The position numbers were made by a program, and so were the translations under genes. The notes beneath the pieces were generated by a model. That model was not told the DNA's origin. It did not search any database and was given only the letters and a program-made list of their open reading frames with translations. DNA of 64,000 nt from Lonicera japonica (lineage: Eukaryota; Streptophyta; Magnoliopsida; Dipsacales; Caprifoliaceae). Positions 24,244 to 35,072 of the stretch are shown here, one piece after another. Position 1 is the first letter of the stretch; every line of letters begins with the position of its first letter. The stretch spans positions 310,001 to 374,000 of the forward strand of contig JAKCWG010000884.1 of the NCBI GenBank assembly GCA_021464415.1. Reading direction: 5' to 3'.

Positions 24244-24303
24244 GTCATTTGGGATTACCCCCCACTTGTTGTGTCCTTGTCACACAACAAGTGCCCAAAC
24301 GAC
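24244..24303. repeat. Long inverted repeat (potential hairpin)
   Basis: CACTTGTTGTGT (24263-24274) and ACACAACAAGTG (24282-24293) form a perfect 12 bp stem with a 7 nt loop. Outer arms GTCATTTGGG (24244-24253) and CCCAAACGAC (24294-24303) also pair, with one mismatch and a bulge of nine bases on the left arm. It lies in the 3' region of the Tat-like element. Confidence 0.8.
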
Positions 24304-24910
24304 AGTGTGAGCTGGGCAACAAAAATGTCACCTTTTTCCATTAAACTTTCAAACTTTTCATTATCTTCTTAGCATATCTTTTCTTGCTCACATACTTACT
24401 TTCTAGCAATCCCTTTGGTCATGTATTTCGTGATGATCAGCCATAGCCGTTTCTGTATGATGCGCCTTTCTTGATGACGAATGGGTATGTGTGGATTTTG
24501 AGAAACCCCCTGAGGTTGAACGGTTCTGACGGAGATTGATGTATCATCAGATAGCATTTTGGCCTTTATTGGAAGGTCATTCGTGTTGTATAATGGAGCC
24601 TTTGGCACACAAGATTCTTCGATGTGTACGGGTACGTTTCAATTCAAATTTCTCGTTTAGAGAAAATTATATGAATATGTCGTTTATGCTAGAAAACATG
24701 AGACATGCATGCAATGTGGTGGGTCTGGTGGCCTTTTGCGCAATTTTGATTTATAAAATTTTTTTTGTAAAGTTTTCAGATTTTAATACCACTCCCATTT
24801 TAAAATACCCCCAATTCTTATAGGAAAATAACACACGCGCCCCATCTTAGAGTTCAACCGGTGCTTGATTTTTTCCAAATTACCACTAAATTATGGATTG
24901 TAATTCTACC

Positions 24911-25122
24911 CTTGGTGAGAGGCTTCATTCGTGCGACGTATTCTGCTTTGGTTAGGTTATTCCGCATCTTGATGATTATGACTTGTTCACTTTGCAGGAC
25001 TTCAGATGCATCAGTCGGGTTGTACATCTACCATCAGTGAAAAGCTTCATCCGTACAACACGTTCTGGTTTGATTGGATTTCTCCACGCCTTGATGACTA
25101 TGATTCGTTGCACTTTGCAAGG
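24911..25122. repeat. Two-copy direct repeat, about 85 bp each
   Basis: A block at about 24911-24999 (GCTTCATTCGTGCGACG ... CTTGATGATTATGACTTG) recurs with mismatches at 25034-25122 (GCTTCATCCGTACAACACG ... CTTGATGACTATGATTCG). Confidence 0.7.
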
Positions 25123-26369
25123 CTAATGAGAGAAAATGATGTCCAAAGATATCTTTGCATGACTGATCTTCATTCCACTTCAACACGAACTTGTCCATGT
25201 GGTCTAGCTTTATTCAATGCATCTTTGGTTACATCAGTCTGGGATAAATCAGTTGTTGTTGCCTATGCCAACTGTCCGCATGAGGATGAAAGACAAGCTT
25301 TCTAGAGATACTATTTCATCGAAGCGTCCGCCTTTGGATGAGAATGTGAGATGAGTTTTTGAAGATGCCATTCCGTCAAAGTATCCCATTTTTCAGTCCC
25401 ATTCAGAGTTTTGATAGTGATCCATCGAAGAATCAGCTTTGGAATCTTCTCCCATAAACCTTAGAGTGGTCCTTATCCCCTGTTGTAACTTCACTCAAAG
25501 CTTTAATCTCATTTGAAACCTTCTTTTCCAATGCATATTTAAAGTGATCCGCTCCCTCTTTTGCAATCTCCTTCGGAGTCTCAATCTTACTCGAAACCTT
25601 GTAGGTCAAGTATCTTCACTGGCTCCTTCTTCCTCAAGAGTAATTCATACTGCCCCCCCGTACCCTTTATGTGTCAGGTTTTTCTTTGAAAAAAAAATCC
25701 TTGGAATCATTATATTTATGTAGTATGGGTGTTTTGAAGCTCATTTTTATATATTATTTCATGAAAATGTTAACGCTTTATGATGTGCATTTTATTCATG
25801 AAAGTGTTGCTTATTATATAACATGCTTTATGCGCAATTTACCCTCAGACCCATGCAAATGTAAATGCAAAGATCGTTCTTTCCGAGAATCTGGTAATTA
25901 TAAAGGGTAATTCACATTTTATTTTGTTCCAGTCGTAAGAAATCCAAAAACAAATTTCTCGAGACCCTTATCAAGATTTGTCCTTTTCTCCACACCTTAC
26001 CATATGATCTTCCTTTCACAAACCCTTCATTGCTCCTCGAATTGACTTGTGCCTTCAAATGAACTATTCTTCCAATTCATCATCATCTTATTATGGGTAA
26101 ATGGGATTATTTTATTAGAATAGACCGGGCCTGATGTCACTTCTCAGGTTGCCTACGTTCCCCAATGTTCTAACATTCCAAAAACAATCCAATATGGGGC
26201 TCAGGACTTCGTAGTTCATGCTTACAAATGACAAGTGAAAAAAACTTCAATCAATTCTCCATCACTGGTTACAAATCTTCAATTTCTAACTTCCAATCTT
26301 CAATCACTGATGGTTTAGAGGAGACGGGTCTGGTATCTTTCCTGCTTGGATAAGGTCTTGAATCGTATG

Positions 26370-28154
26370 TCAGAGAGCCATGCAATTGTCTGTCGTGTGT
26401 CCCATATACTGGTGGTATTCGCATCTTTCATTGAGGTTCCAATTAGTGGGGACGGGATTGGGTATCAGTCGTGGGTTCAGCGGATAGATCATTCCTACAT
26501 ATTTCAATTCCTTGTATACTTTGCTTAATGGGCCTGGCAGTTGTGAGAAATCCCTTTTCATGTGTTTGACTCGGTTTACCCCGCTATTATTGCTGTAATC
26601 CTGGTATCCCGAAGGAGTAATGTTGGTGACTGTGGCGAAAGGATTGGCAGAATAGTCAATATTGCTCTGAACAAAAGGGTTGTATGTCGAAATCTGGTTC
26701 GCAACCGAGGTTGAAGCTTTGTTGTATTGTGCACTTCACTTTCTTGCTTCAGCTTGTGTAGCGAATTCTTCTTCTATCTCATTTCCCACGTGCAACAAGG
26801 CTTTGAAACGGCCAAAGAATTGGTGACCCATCTTATTTCAAATTTCTGCTTTCAGATTCTTGACAATCATTCCCAATTGCTCCTCTTCATCCATCTGTTC
26901 CACCATTTGCGCAGCGAGTGCCCTCCACCTTGTGACAAATTCACTCAAACTTTCATCATCTTTCTGCTTTTCCATTTCAAGATGTTTGCGAGTAATCTTT
27001 AATTCTTCGTTTGTCTTGTATTGGGCAATAAACTCATTCAAAATATTGGTCCATGACTGCACCCGATGTTTCTCTAATCCCAGGAACCAACTTTGGGCTG
27101 GACCGGCTAGAGTTAAATGAAAAGAGTTAGCTAACTCAGCCTCACCTATATCGTAGATATTCATCGCCCGTACATAGGATTTTAAGTGTAACTCTGGTGG
27201 CGTTGTTCCTGTGAACTTCTCTATTGAGGGCATCTTAAATCCAACCGGATAATGAGCTTCTGGGTATAGATTATAGCTCTGGACTTGTGTCAGGTCATTT
27301 GATCCCTCGGCTACCTTCTGGGTTAAAGCCTTCAATTGTTCCTTAAGCTCGTCTAAAGCCTTATTCCTTTCTGGAATCACATCTTAAGGAAGAATGGGAT
27401 CACCCTGTACACTCACCGGACGCGGAATATAGTCATAGTATGGATCATGATAAGGATGATGTGATGGTTGCCATTGTTGAGCATGTTGGGCTGCTTCGGG
27501 TTGGACTTCTTGGTGTAGCCAATTCTCAATTAGATCGGGTCACCTATGTGGAGTATGTGGTTTAATAGGAGTTGAAATATCATAATGAATAGATAGTGGC
27601 GCGGGTGGTACAAGCGGGGCCTCTTTTATTAGCTCATTCACAACTAGTTAACCATGAATAGACGGTGGCATAGGTGGTGCAGGCGGTATCCCTTTCGTTG
27701 GCTCATTCATAACTCGTCGACCTCTGTCTATCTCCTCTAGCCGAGCCTTGGTGGTTCGCTGATCATTTACTAGCAATGCTAGGCTCTTGCTAATGTCTCT
27801 GAGCATTCGATACATCTCTTCCGGGGTTGGTATGGTTATATTGTCTGACCTTAATACAGTGTTTGTTGGATCCATAGAAGCATGCCCCGGCTGCATTCTC
27901 CGGTTGATATTCTGCTAAGACACCCCTTGATTTTGGTAGGAAGGACCCGGTGGTAGATCCACTGCAGTGAAAGAGTTTCCAGTGACCCTATTCGAAGTTT
28001 GTGGCTGTTGGTGTTCCATATCAACTGGTGTATCCGGTCTAACCAATCTACCAGAGCTATCTCTTTCGGCCCAAATGGAAGCCAGATTGAATATAAGTCT
28101 TCCGAAGGAGAAAAGGACAAATCCCGATGCATGTAGAATATTTCCCGAAAACAA
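26370..28154 (-). pseudogene. Tat-like gag polyprotein, broken by stops
   Basis: The best preserved part (27380-26838) reads through MPSIEKFTGTTPPELHLKSY, SFHLTLAGPAQSWFLGLE, and LNEFIAQYKTNEELKITRKH to LSEFVTRWRALAAQM. This is the retrotransposon gag core, which forms the capsid-like particle that packages element RNA. Downstream, 26561-26370 carries a CEYHQYMGHTTDNC motif, the zinc-knuckle-like end typical of Tat-lineage gag. Upstream, 27896-27648 gives an aligned N-terminal part with a proline-rich linker (GIPPAPPMPPS). Stops separate these blocks (near 27900, 27648 and 27384), and the start codon cannot be fixed; the ATG at 28154 is one candidate. No pol follows. Not functional as written, but the domain order is clear. 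Confidence 0.85.
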
Positions 28155-29035
28155 AAGAAAATATAAACTCTTAATACTTGCTAGATTCCCAAAAATATAT
28201 CAATCGAATGGACTCTAAACACACAAAAAGTTTTTCTTATGTGAGATCGAAAACAGACCGCACAGTGACAACTTGAGAGCCCCGTATAGAGGTAGGGTAG
28301 GAACATATTTTCTTGGGTTCCCTGACCATCTATAGTTTTGAAAAATCATTTTGAAAAGAATTTTCAAGAAAATCATTTGAAAATATGGGAAGTTCTCTCC
28401 TCATGAGTTGCTTTATTCATGGAATCAGGGCCTTCGCTCACTAGATTCTCACGACTGTCGGTCATTAAAACAATGCAGAAAAACTTTGTGTTCTAAGCTG
28501 ACTCCCCTATATACAAGCGTGGTTTAATAGGGCAAGGTTTAAGGCTCCCTCCTATTTGGCAGGTCTTACGATATACCTCAAGAGCGCAGGTACGTGTAAG
28601 GACCTTTTGATATACATCCCGGGTACGTGAGTGTTCTCGTCACTCTATATACCTCGGTAAGTACTTGGCCAAGGAGAGTGGTCCCAGGCGCTTTTGGCTA
28701 GTGCAGACCTTCAAGTCCACGGCCTAGTCACGACTCTGGTCTCGAGATTGATAGGGTAAATTCACACTCGCGAAAATGCATGATAAGATGTGAGTGCGTG
28801 CGAAATAACAATCTGGCAGTTCATTATTGATCAATGCTTTATGGTTTGTTACAGTAGTTTACACAATTTTAATTATGAAAAAGATTTTCCTCACATAATT
28901 AGCAAATAAAGGCATCAAGGTATCCACCTAAATCACTTCTATGTTATCCTAAAACTAAGCCTTACAAGACCTATACCTAATAAATAATAGGAATTAAATA
29001 TATGATTCATTATATTAGAGCTTAGTTCTCAACAT
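28155..29035 (-). other. Leader region of the Tat-like element
   Basis: This lies between the primer-site region and gag on the minus strand. It contains short repeats around GGTACGTG and ATATACCTC (28560-28660) and no convincing frame. Confidence 0.5.
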
Positions 29036-29053
29036 CCCCAGCAGAGTCGCCAC
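29036..29053 (-). other. Primer binding site region of the Tat-like element
   Basis: On the minus strand GTGGCGACTCTGCTGGGG follows directly after the LTR terminus TCTCACA. This motif next to a Ty3/gypsy LTR is, as I recall, the Tat/Ogre-type primer site; I have not verified the tRNA. Confidence 0.65.
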
Positions 29054-30193
29054 TGTGAGAATTCGGACCCACGACCCGAGAGGCATCTTCGTTCTCGGTT
29101 TTCTTAGTTTTGAAGGAAAACGTGTTTTGTAGAGTCGCCAGTTTGTTTTACAAGAAAACAAATAAAAGATCGTGCGAAGGATAATTCGAAAACGAACTAT
29201 GTTTTATACATTTGAAACCAGAGTTTAAAATAAACCTTGTTAGGGAACTACTTTACGAATTGGGGAGGTGTTAGGCACCCAATCCGCCCTTTCGGTCTCT
29301 TCATGGATCATATATTTAATTCCTATTTTAGATATCTTGCAAGTAGTTTGAATAATTTTCAGAATAGTCCTTTCCGGATAAATTTAGTTTAAAACAGTAT
29401 TTTAAAATTAGACTCGAGCTTTGCGAGCGCCTACGTATTCATTCGTAGAATGAAATAAGAGTCTCGTAGTTCCACTCTTTTGGAAACTGTTTTTGTATTT
29501 AGTTTTGTTTTGAAAACGTGTCAAAACGGATTTTAGGTTTCTTGTAAAACTTAGAAAGGACTTATTTTGAAAGTAGTGACTTATTTGCAAGTTATCTAAT
29601 TTTCAGTATTAAAAATGATATTAAAATGCAGTATTGAAATTCAGGAGAGTTGTAGAAAGACGTACCTGATGCGCTTGAAGAAGAAAGATTGCTTGCCTTG
29701 ATTGCCCCTTTCTCTCTCTAGACTTTATCTCTCTTTAAAAAATCTCTCTAATGGTCTTGATAGAGCTTCTCCTCTCTAAAAACTCTATTCAGTGTTGATC
29801 CCCTCAAATGAGAGCCCAAGGGTCCTATTTATAGAGAAAAAATGCAGAAAAATGGCCTGCGTAGCCGCGAGGCTAGGAGCCAGCCGTACGGCTAGGGAGG
29901 GTTGTGGCTAAGGCGTGCGGCTAGGGCGTGCGGCTCGGGCTTATGGCTTGGAGTCAACCGTGCGGCTAGGCTACTCGCCAACCATGCGGTTGGGGGTCGT
30001 GCGGCTGGCTATCAAAAAAACTCAATGAGTCGTAGTAAGCGAAGTGACAACAAGGTTGTGGTAGATTCCCAACGCGCTCGAAAATCAGGGGTTTTCTTAA
30101 TGGTTTTCTATATGCATGACGACTCAAGACTTGATACAGGATGCTTGTATGAAAACTAGATTCATATGAGAGTCATGGATTGGGGTGTTCACA
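29054..30193 (-). repeat. Tat-like element, 5' LTR
   Basis: 1140 bp partner of 20903-22059. A clear TATA box (TATAAATAGGACC on the minus strand) lies near 29825-29834, placing the likely transcription start just below it in coordinates. Confidence 0.9.
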
Positions 30194-30198
30194 AATAG

Positions 30199-30310
30199 CC
30201 ACATAGGTTATGTCCCCAATGGACAACTTATAACCCGCGTAGCGTCCAAGGCTATACGCTACAGGAAATTACCAACGTGTAATATGGTGCCAACACATGA
30301 AATGGTATAT
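30199..30310 (-). mobile_element. Short Ty3/gypsy LTR fragment
   Basis: Contains CGTAGCGTCCAAGGCTATAC and ACGCTACAGG, matching the tandem block at 3630-3660 of the solo LTR at 2629. It is probably the remainder of the LTR into which the Tat-like element jumped. Confidence 0.45.
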
Positions 30311-30350
30311 ATGTTCCATATAAGTATATCCATAGTCCATGCATTTCCTT

Positions 30351-31632
30351 CTAGGTAAGTGTACATGTATACCATAGGTCATATAATAGAGCATCCAGTT
30401 CTAACACTTCGTCGATATAGACTTTCTTCTCACCAATACCGACTTTCTTGCCATGACAAATTCCAGCCGTTGCATCTGTCACGACGTACCCCTTGGCTAA
30501 TTCTTTATTTTCTCTATCAATCAATATAACCGGAGGTTTGTCGGACGAATTAGGCCTTTCAACGGGACTTGGAGTGAAAACATTATCCAAATTTTGGGAT
30601 AGGTTACCAGAGCGACGAACGAAGTTACTAGCAAACTCACTTCTAGGCGTCGTCACATGCGATGAACCACGATTAAAATCAGCCATCATATTTTTCATTG
30701 TACCCTGGATCGCTAATTGAAAATCTTGAAATTTCACTTTCACTTCTTCTTGGACGTGTCATTTGAATTCATCTTTCAATGCATTAATTCCTTCTTTTTC
30801 TACTTTATTGGCCTCTTCTTTCGCCTTTGCAATTCCTAAGTGAATCAACTGCTTTCTAGTAACATGCGAACCAACTCCACGAGCACGTCCCCTTTTATCT
30901 TCGCCAAAAACTTCAAATAATTCGTCATTCTCAGTAGTATTACTTGATGCCTCTCCACTTTTTCTTTTTAATTTTGCTTCCTTGACTTTATCCTATTAAA
31001 GTTACAAGTTAAGAACATTAAAATTTGTAAACAATGTGAAGTTTAAGCTTTATTTTGCAATGCAAAATGCAGTAATTATGCTAAGTAGAGTTGTACTCAG
31101 TTTGACTGCAACTAGAGTCAATATACACACAGCAAACATAAGCCAATATACATCACAAAGTACTTACATAAAAAGGTTTAGCACTTTCCAACACAACCAT
31201 TTTTATCCTCATGCCCCGCTAACCATTTATCTGTCCGATTATTACATGTTTGAGAAGGATCTGCTTTCTCCTAAAATTTCAAATACCTAAAAGTTAGATT
31301 ACAAATATATATTTATGAACCAAAAGTTAAATCAACACTCACCATCTTATACATTTTTAGCCCATAAGTACATCGCCCAAGAGTATGAGAATATGTAAGT
31401 TGTTTTCGGTTTTCTGTATTCTGAACACTTTGCTGCTTCTTTTTTGGGTCGCTTTCATTTTCGACAAATATATGTTTATCCAACAGGAATGATGCTTTCG
31501 GCTTCACTTGTTTCCATGTGCTTCCATCTGTTTGTATCCATTGGCCACTATGGATACCTAATTCCTTCATGTCTAGCCGTGCATTTATTGTGTCCTTTGT
31601 CTTGCCTTTATCTTCTAAAATTGTGCTTATAA
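30351..31632 (-). pseudogene. CACTA second gene (plant transposase_24/TNP1-like), broken
   Basis: Downstream of the transposase on the same strand, the translation contains NTENRKQLTYSHTLGRCTYG (about 31440-31370). This matches the NR.KL.YTH..G block of the plant En/Spm accessory protein. A lysine-rich stretch follows (30985-30760), with GEDKRGRARGVGSHVTRKQL and then KVKFQDFQLAIQGTMKNMM. The end reads KGYVVTDATAGICHGKKVG. In En/Spm-type elements the second product binds subterminal repeats and assists transposition. Stops and at least one frame change interrupt the frame (for example before HVQEEVKVKF), so it is dead. The left end of the element, with its terminal repeat, is missing. Confidence 0.7.
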
Positions 31633-31760
31633 GTGCTCTGCAACATTTTTCTCCGTGTGCATCACATCAAGGACATGGCGAACTTGATGAAATCTCCAAT
31701 ATTCTAAATCAAAAAAGATTGACCTTTTAAACCACGACTCCCTCACTTCGACAGTTTGAT

Positions 31761-33400
31761 TCAAATCACTCGACTTTCGCTTATTATTTGTGACTTTTGG
31801 GCCTTTCCGGTTGTATACTCAAATTCGCTCACCTTCTCTAAAAGTGCATCTCCATTCAATCGCAGTGGTGGCTCTCTGTATGCTGTTGTCTTGAGTCCCA
31901 AACTTCTACCGTCCCTGAATGGGTGATCCATGTTAAGGAACATACGATAATTAGTGTAAACAATCTTGTGGGAATGATGTAGTCAAATGGAAGGAGTGTG
32001 GTCACCACAAATAGGACAAGCTTTGTAGCCATGAGTTACACAACCAGACAAATTTCCATATGCGGGAAAGTCATGGATCCCCCACATGAGCATAGCTCTA
32101 AATGTAAAAGACTGCATTTCGAACATATCAAAGGCGGGCACACCTTCTTCCCATAGTATCTTCAATTCTTCTATAAGTGGTTGAAGAAAAACGTCTATAT
32201 CTTGACCTAGTGCCTTTGGACCAAGTATCAATAAAGATAAGATTTGAAACTCTTTTTTCATGCACAATGATGGTGGGAGATTATATGGAACAGCGATGAC
32301 AGGCCAATAACTATAACTAGAAGATTGAATACCACGGGGATTAAACCCATCAGTGGCTATTGCAAGCCAAACATTGCGACTTTCTTCAGCAAAAGTTGGC
32401 CATTTATTCTTAAACATTCTCCATTGTGATGAATCAGATGGGTGACATTGATAATCCCATGAACTAGTAGATCGAGCGTGCCACGTAAACTCTCGTGCTA
32501 TCCATGGTATGGTAAAGAATCTAACTAGTCTTGGAATTATAGGAAAATGCCTTAACACTTTACGAGGTTCTTTACGAATTCTCCCCCCTTTTAAATTGGT
32601 TACCTCATATCTCGGTTCTCCACATTGAGGACATTCCTCCTGATCTTCATTCTCCTTCCAATACAAAAGACAATTATTAGTGCATACGTGAATGAAAAAG
32701 GCCTTCATTCCGAGGTCTTTTATCACACTCTTCATTTGGGGATATTTTTCTGGTAGTGTATTCCCTTTCGGGAGCCACTTTTTCAAGACAGACAAGAGTG
32801 ATGTCACACTATTTCCTGACCACCCAAATTGCTTCTTTAAATTGTGTAACTCTACAATTGCCGAAAGAGTTGCCTCAGGACCCTCACATGATGGGTATAA
32901 CTTCTCATCTGCTAGTCTCTTATATTCCTCGTATTTGTTATTGGCAACACCATGTTCTATAGAAACTTCGATCTGACCACAGGGAGCATCACCACAAGTT
33001 TCATTATGCACACCGTAAGCCACATCAACAAGGTTCTCTATCCCAATCCCTTCATCCCCATTATTATCTATTGGCTCAATATCATCTTCTAATTCGACAT
33101 GACCCAATGGTTGGTGTTGATCCATCGAAATGAAAGACGGATCTTCACAATGTAAAAGCCACTGAGTGTATGTCTTATTAATTCCATTCTTAATCAAATG
33201 TTTTCGAATATCAACGGCCGAAAATCGAAACTTGTTTCGACACTTAACGCATGGGCAAAGAATGGTTGACAACTTTAGAACATCATTTGCAATCGTATAC
33301 TCAATAAACTCTTCAACTCCCTATCTATACACTTGACTTAATCTATTCCTCTCGTTCATCCACTCTTTATTGATTAGCCGAGATATTCTGCAAGAACAAT
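31761..33400 (-). pseudogene. CACTA (En/Spm) TNP2-like transposase, broken
   Basis: A 429-codon open stretch (33272-31983) begins within the transposase-associated domain: ILCPCVKCRNKF, preceded upstream by WMNERNRLSQVYR and a stop near 33330. It continues with CPQCGEPRYEV, then the transposase_21 core: ATDGFNPRGIQSSSYSYWPV, VPYNLPPSLCMKKEF, LGQDIDVFLQPLIEELKILW, and GIHDFPAYGNLSGC followed by CPICGDHTPS. These are signatures of TNP2-type CACTA transposases, which cut and join element ends. The frame stops near 31980 and resumes as FLNMDHPFRDGRSLGLKT (31943-31761), after which homology fades, so the C-terminal part is missing or scattered. A further 1-2 kb would be needed for a full-length protein. 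I found no CACTA ends nearby. Confidence 0.9.
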
Positions 33401-35072
33401 TGATCTCATTGTGAAGGTTTGAATTTGAACTTGTCCTTTTTATTATGATTTTATTTTGCTAAGAAATGTTTGGTTAAAACAATCTCTAAACACACAAACA
33501 GACCTTAAACACCTAAAACAATCCTTAAACATTCCACAAAATAGTCCCTAAACATCCCAAAAATTTATGCGCCTAGGCGAGGATTTTTAGAATATGATTT
33601 GTAACTGTGACACATAAAGATATTTGAGATTATGAAACTAATATAGTAAAGGTAAGTTTGAACTCAAATGAAGACAAAAAAGAGGTAATTGAACTCAAAA
33701 GTGCTAGTGATGCAGCTAATTCAACCATATTTTTTATTTTTACAAATAACATTTAGTTTATAAAGGTTAAGATCTTGAATAATATGCGTAATGTTTTCAT
33801 AATCAAATAAATCAAGAATAACCGCAATAAAAAATGCACATCAAATACAAATCTTGAAACAAATCTCATTTCTCCATACATATTTTTGATAATTATAGTC
33901 ATATTTGTCGTCACATAAAGCAACTCTTCACGTGGATTCATGCATATAGCAAATATAAAGTATTGAAGCTATATACAAATCTTATAAAGTACCTCTTAAA
34001 CTACCCTTTCTTTAAGGCGCTCAGTGTACTTCAATGCCTTAATTTCTTCATTTTCATCTCCCAATTCCTTATCTTTTTCTGCAAATGAAGACATGTGTTT
34101 GTAGTAAAGGCAGGAAATTGAACATTTGAAGGTTGAATATCATCATTAAATTAAGTTAGTAAACCCAACAACCATCTCAATCAACCATTTAATTGGACAA
34201 GAATTAAGAACTACTAATAAATAATTTAATTTTTAACCAATTCAGTTTCTATCAACTTAACTTGTATAGCTTTATCCTAGTGCGAACACTAATTTTTCAC
34301 TAAAAAAAATTAAAAATTATGGGTATAATTATTATTACTCATAAAAAAGTATTCTAACACTAAAAAAGAAGCTTAAAAAATTACATATAAAGTATCACTA
34401 AAAATTATTTTAAAGTGCTAGAATATTGATGCGGGAAAAAGAGGTTAACTAAAGTTGGAAAAAAGAAAAGATATGACTACAAAGAAGTTGTAACAAAGCA
34501 AAAGAAAAAGAAGAGAGAAAAAAGAGAAATAACGAGTTTTTATAGTCCCATTCGGTGTACTATGTAGAGATATACCCTACTTAATATATTAAAATTATAA
34601 TAAAGTTGGAAAAAAAGAAAAAAAATAAAAAGGAAGCAGCCTAAAGTAACAATTAGTAAAGAATGTCAAAGCAACAATCCAAGTCAACAAACATTCCTAA
34701 ATCCTCCAGGCCTCCATAATGTACATTTAAGAATTGATCATCGGATTCCGAAATTTTCAAAGAAGAAGAGTCATTATGAAGTAAAAGAAGAAGAGGAATT
34801 TTTCACCTGATTGAAACTCACACTTTGAATGCAACTCCAGACTTTGCTCAAACTGAAAGCTGAAAAAATATTGGTAAGTTAAGTGACCCGAATTAGCATT
34901 TCAAACCTTTAACAAATCCATAATTAGCTAAATTTGATTCCAAAACAAAACCCCCTAGAAACGCCACACTCTACAAAAAGTCCTTCAAACATTTATGTAA
35001 AGAGAATTAAAATGACCACCATACTTCTCTGTTCTTCTTCAGTATACTCCTCTCACTCTCACTATACTCTAC
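33401..35072. other. AT-rich DNA upstream of the CACTA transposase
   Basis: Probably leader and flanking parts of the CACTA element or old host DNA. I see no open frame, terminal repeat or RNA gene that can be supported. Confidence 0.4.

Larger units (their letters stand above)
22060..26369 (-). other. Repeat-rich non-coding 3' region of the Tat-like element
   Basis: This stretch takes the place of pol. I see no protease, polymerase or integrase motif on either strand. It holds a degenerate minisatellite (22530-23290), a long inverted repeat (24244-24303) and a two-copy direct repeat (24911-25122). Tat-lineage elements are known for long, variable, tandem-repeat-rich 3' untranslated regions, which fits. 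Confidence 0.6.
20903..30193 (-). mobile_element. Complete Tat-like Ty3/gypsy element, gag only (target duplication AATAG)
   Basis: Two LTRs (20903-22059 and 29054-30193) that begin TGTGAACACCCC or TGTGAGCACCCC on the minus strand enclose about 7 kb. The whole is flanked by AATAG at 20898-20902 and 30194-30198. Next to the upstream LTR the primer-site region reads GTGGCGACTCTGCTGGGGA, as I recall from Tat/Ogre-lineage elements. The only recognisable coding region is a broken gag (26370-28154). Protease, reverse transcriptase, RNase H and integrase are absent; a long repeat-rich non-coding stretch takes their place. It would therefore depend on a relative for movement. Confidence 0.9.

Noticed and set aside
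25006..25305. A 99-residue open stretch on the plus strand
   Set aside because: It overlaps a two-copy direct repeat in the non-coding 3' region of the Tat-like element, lies antisense to the element and resembles no protein I recognise.
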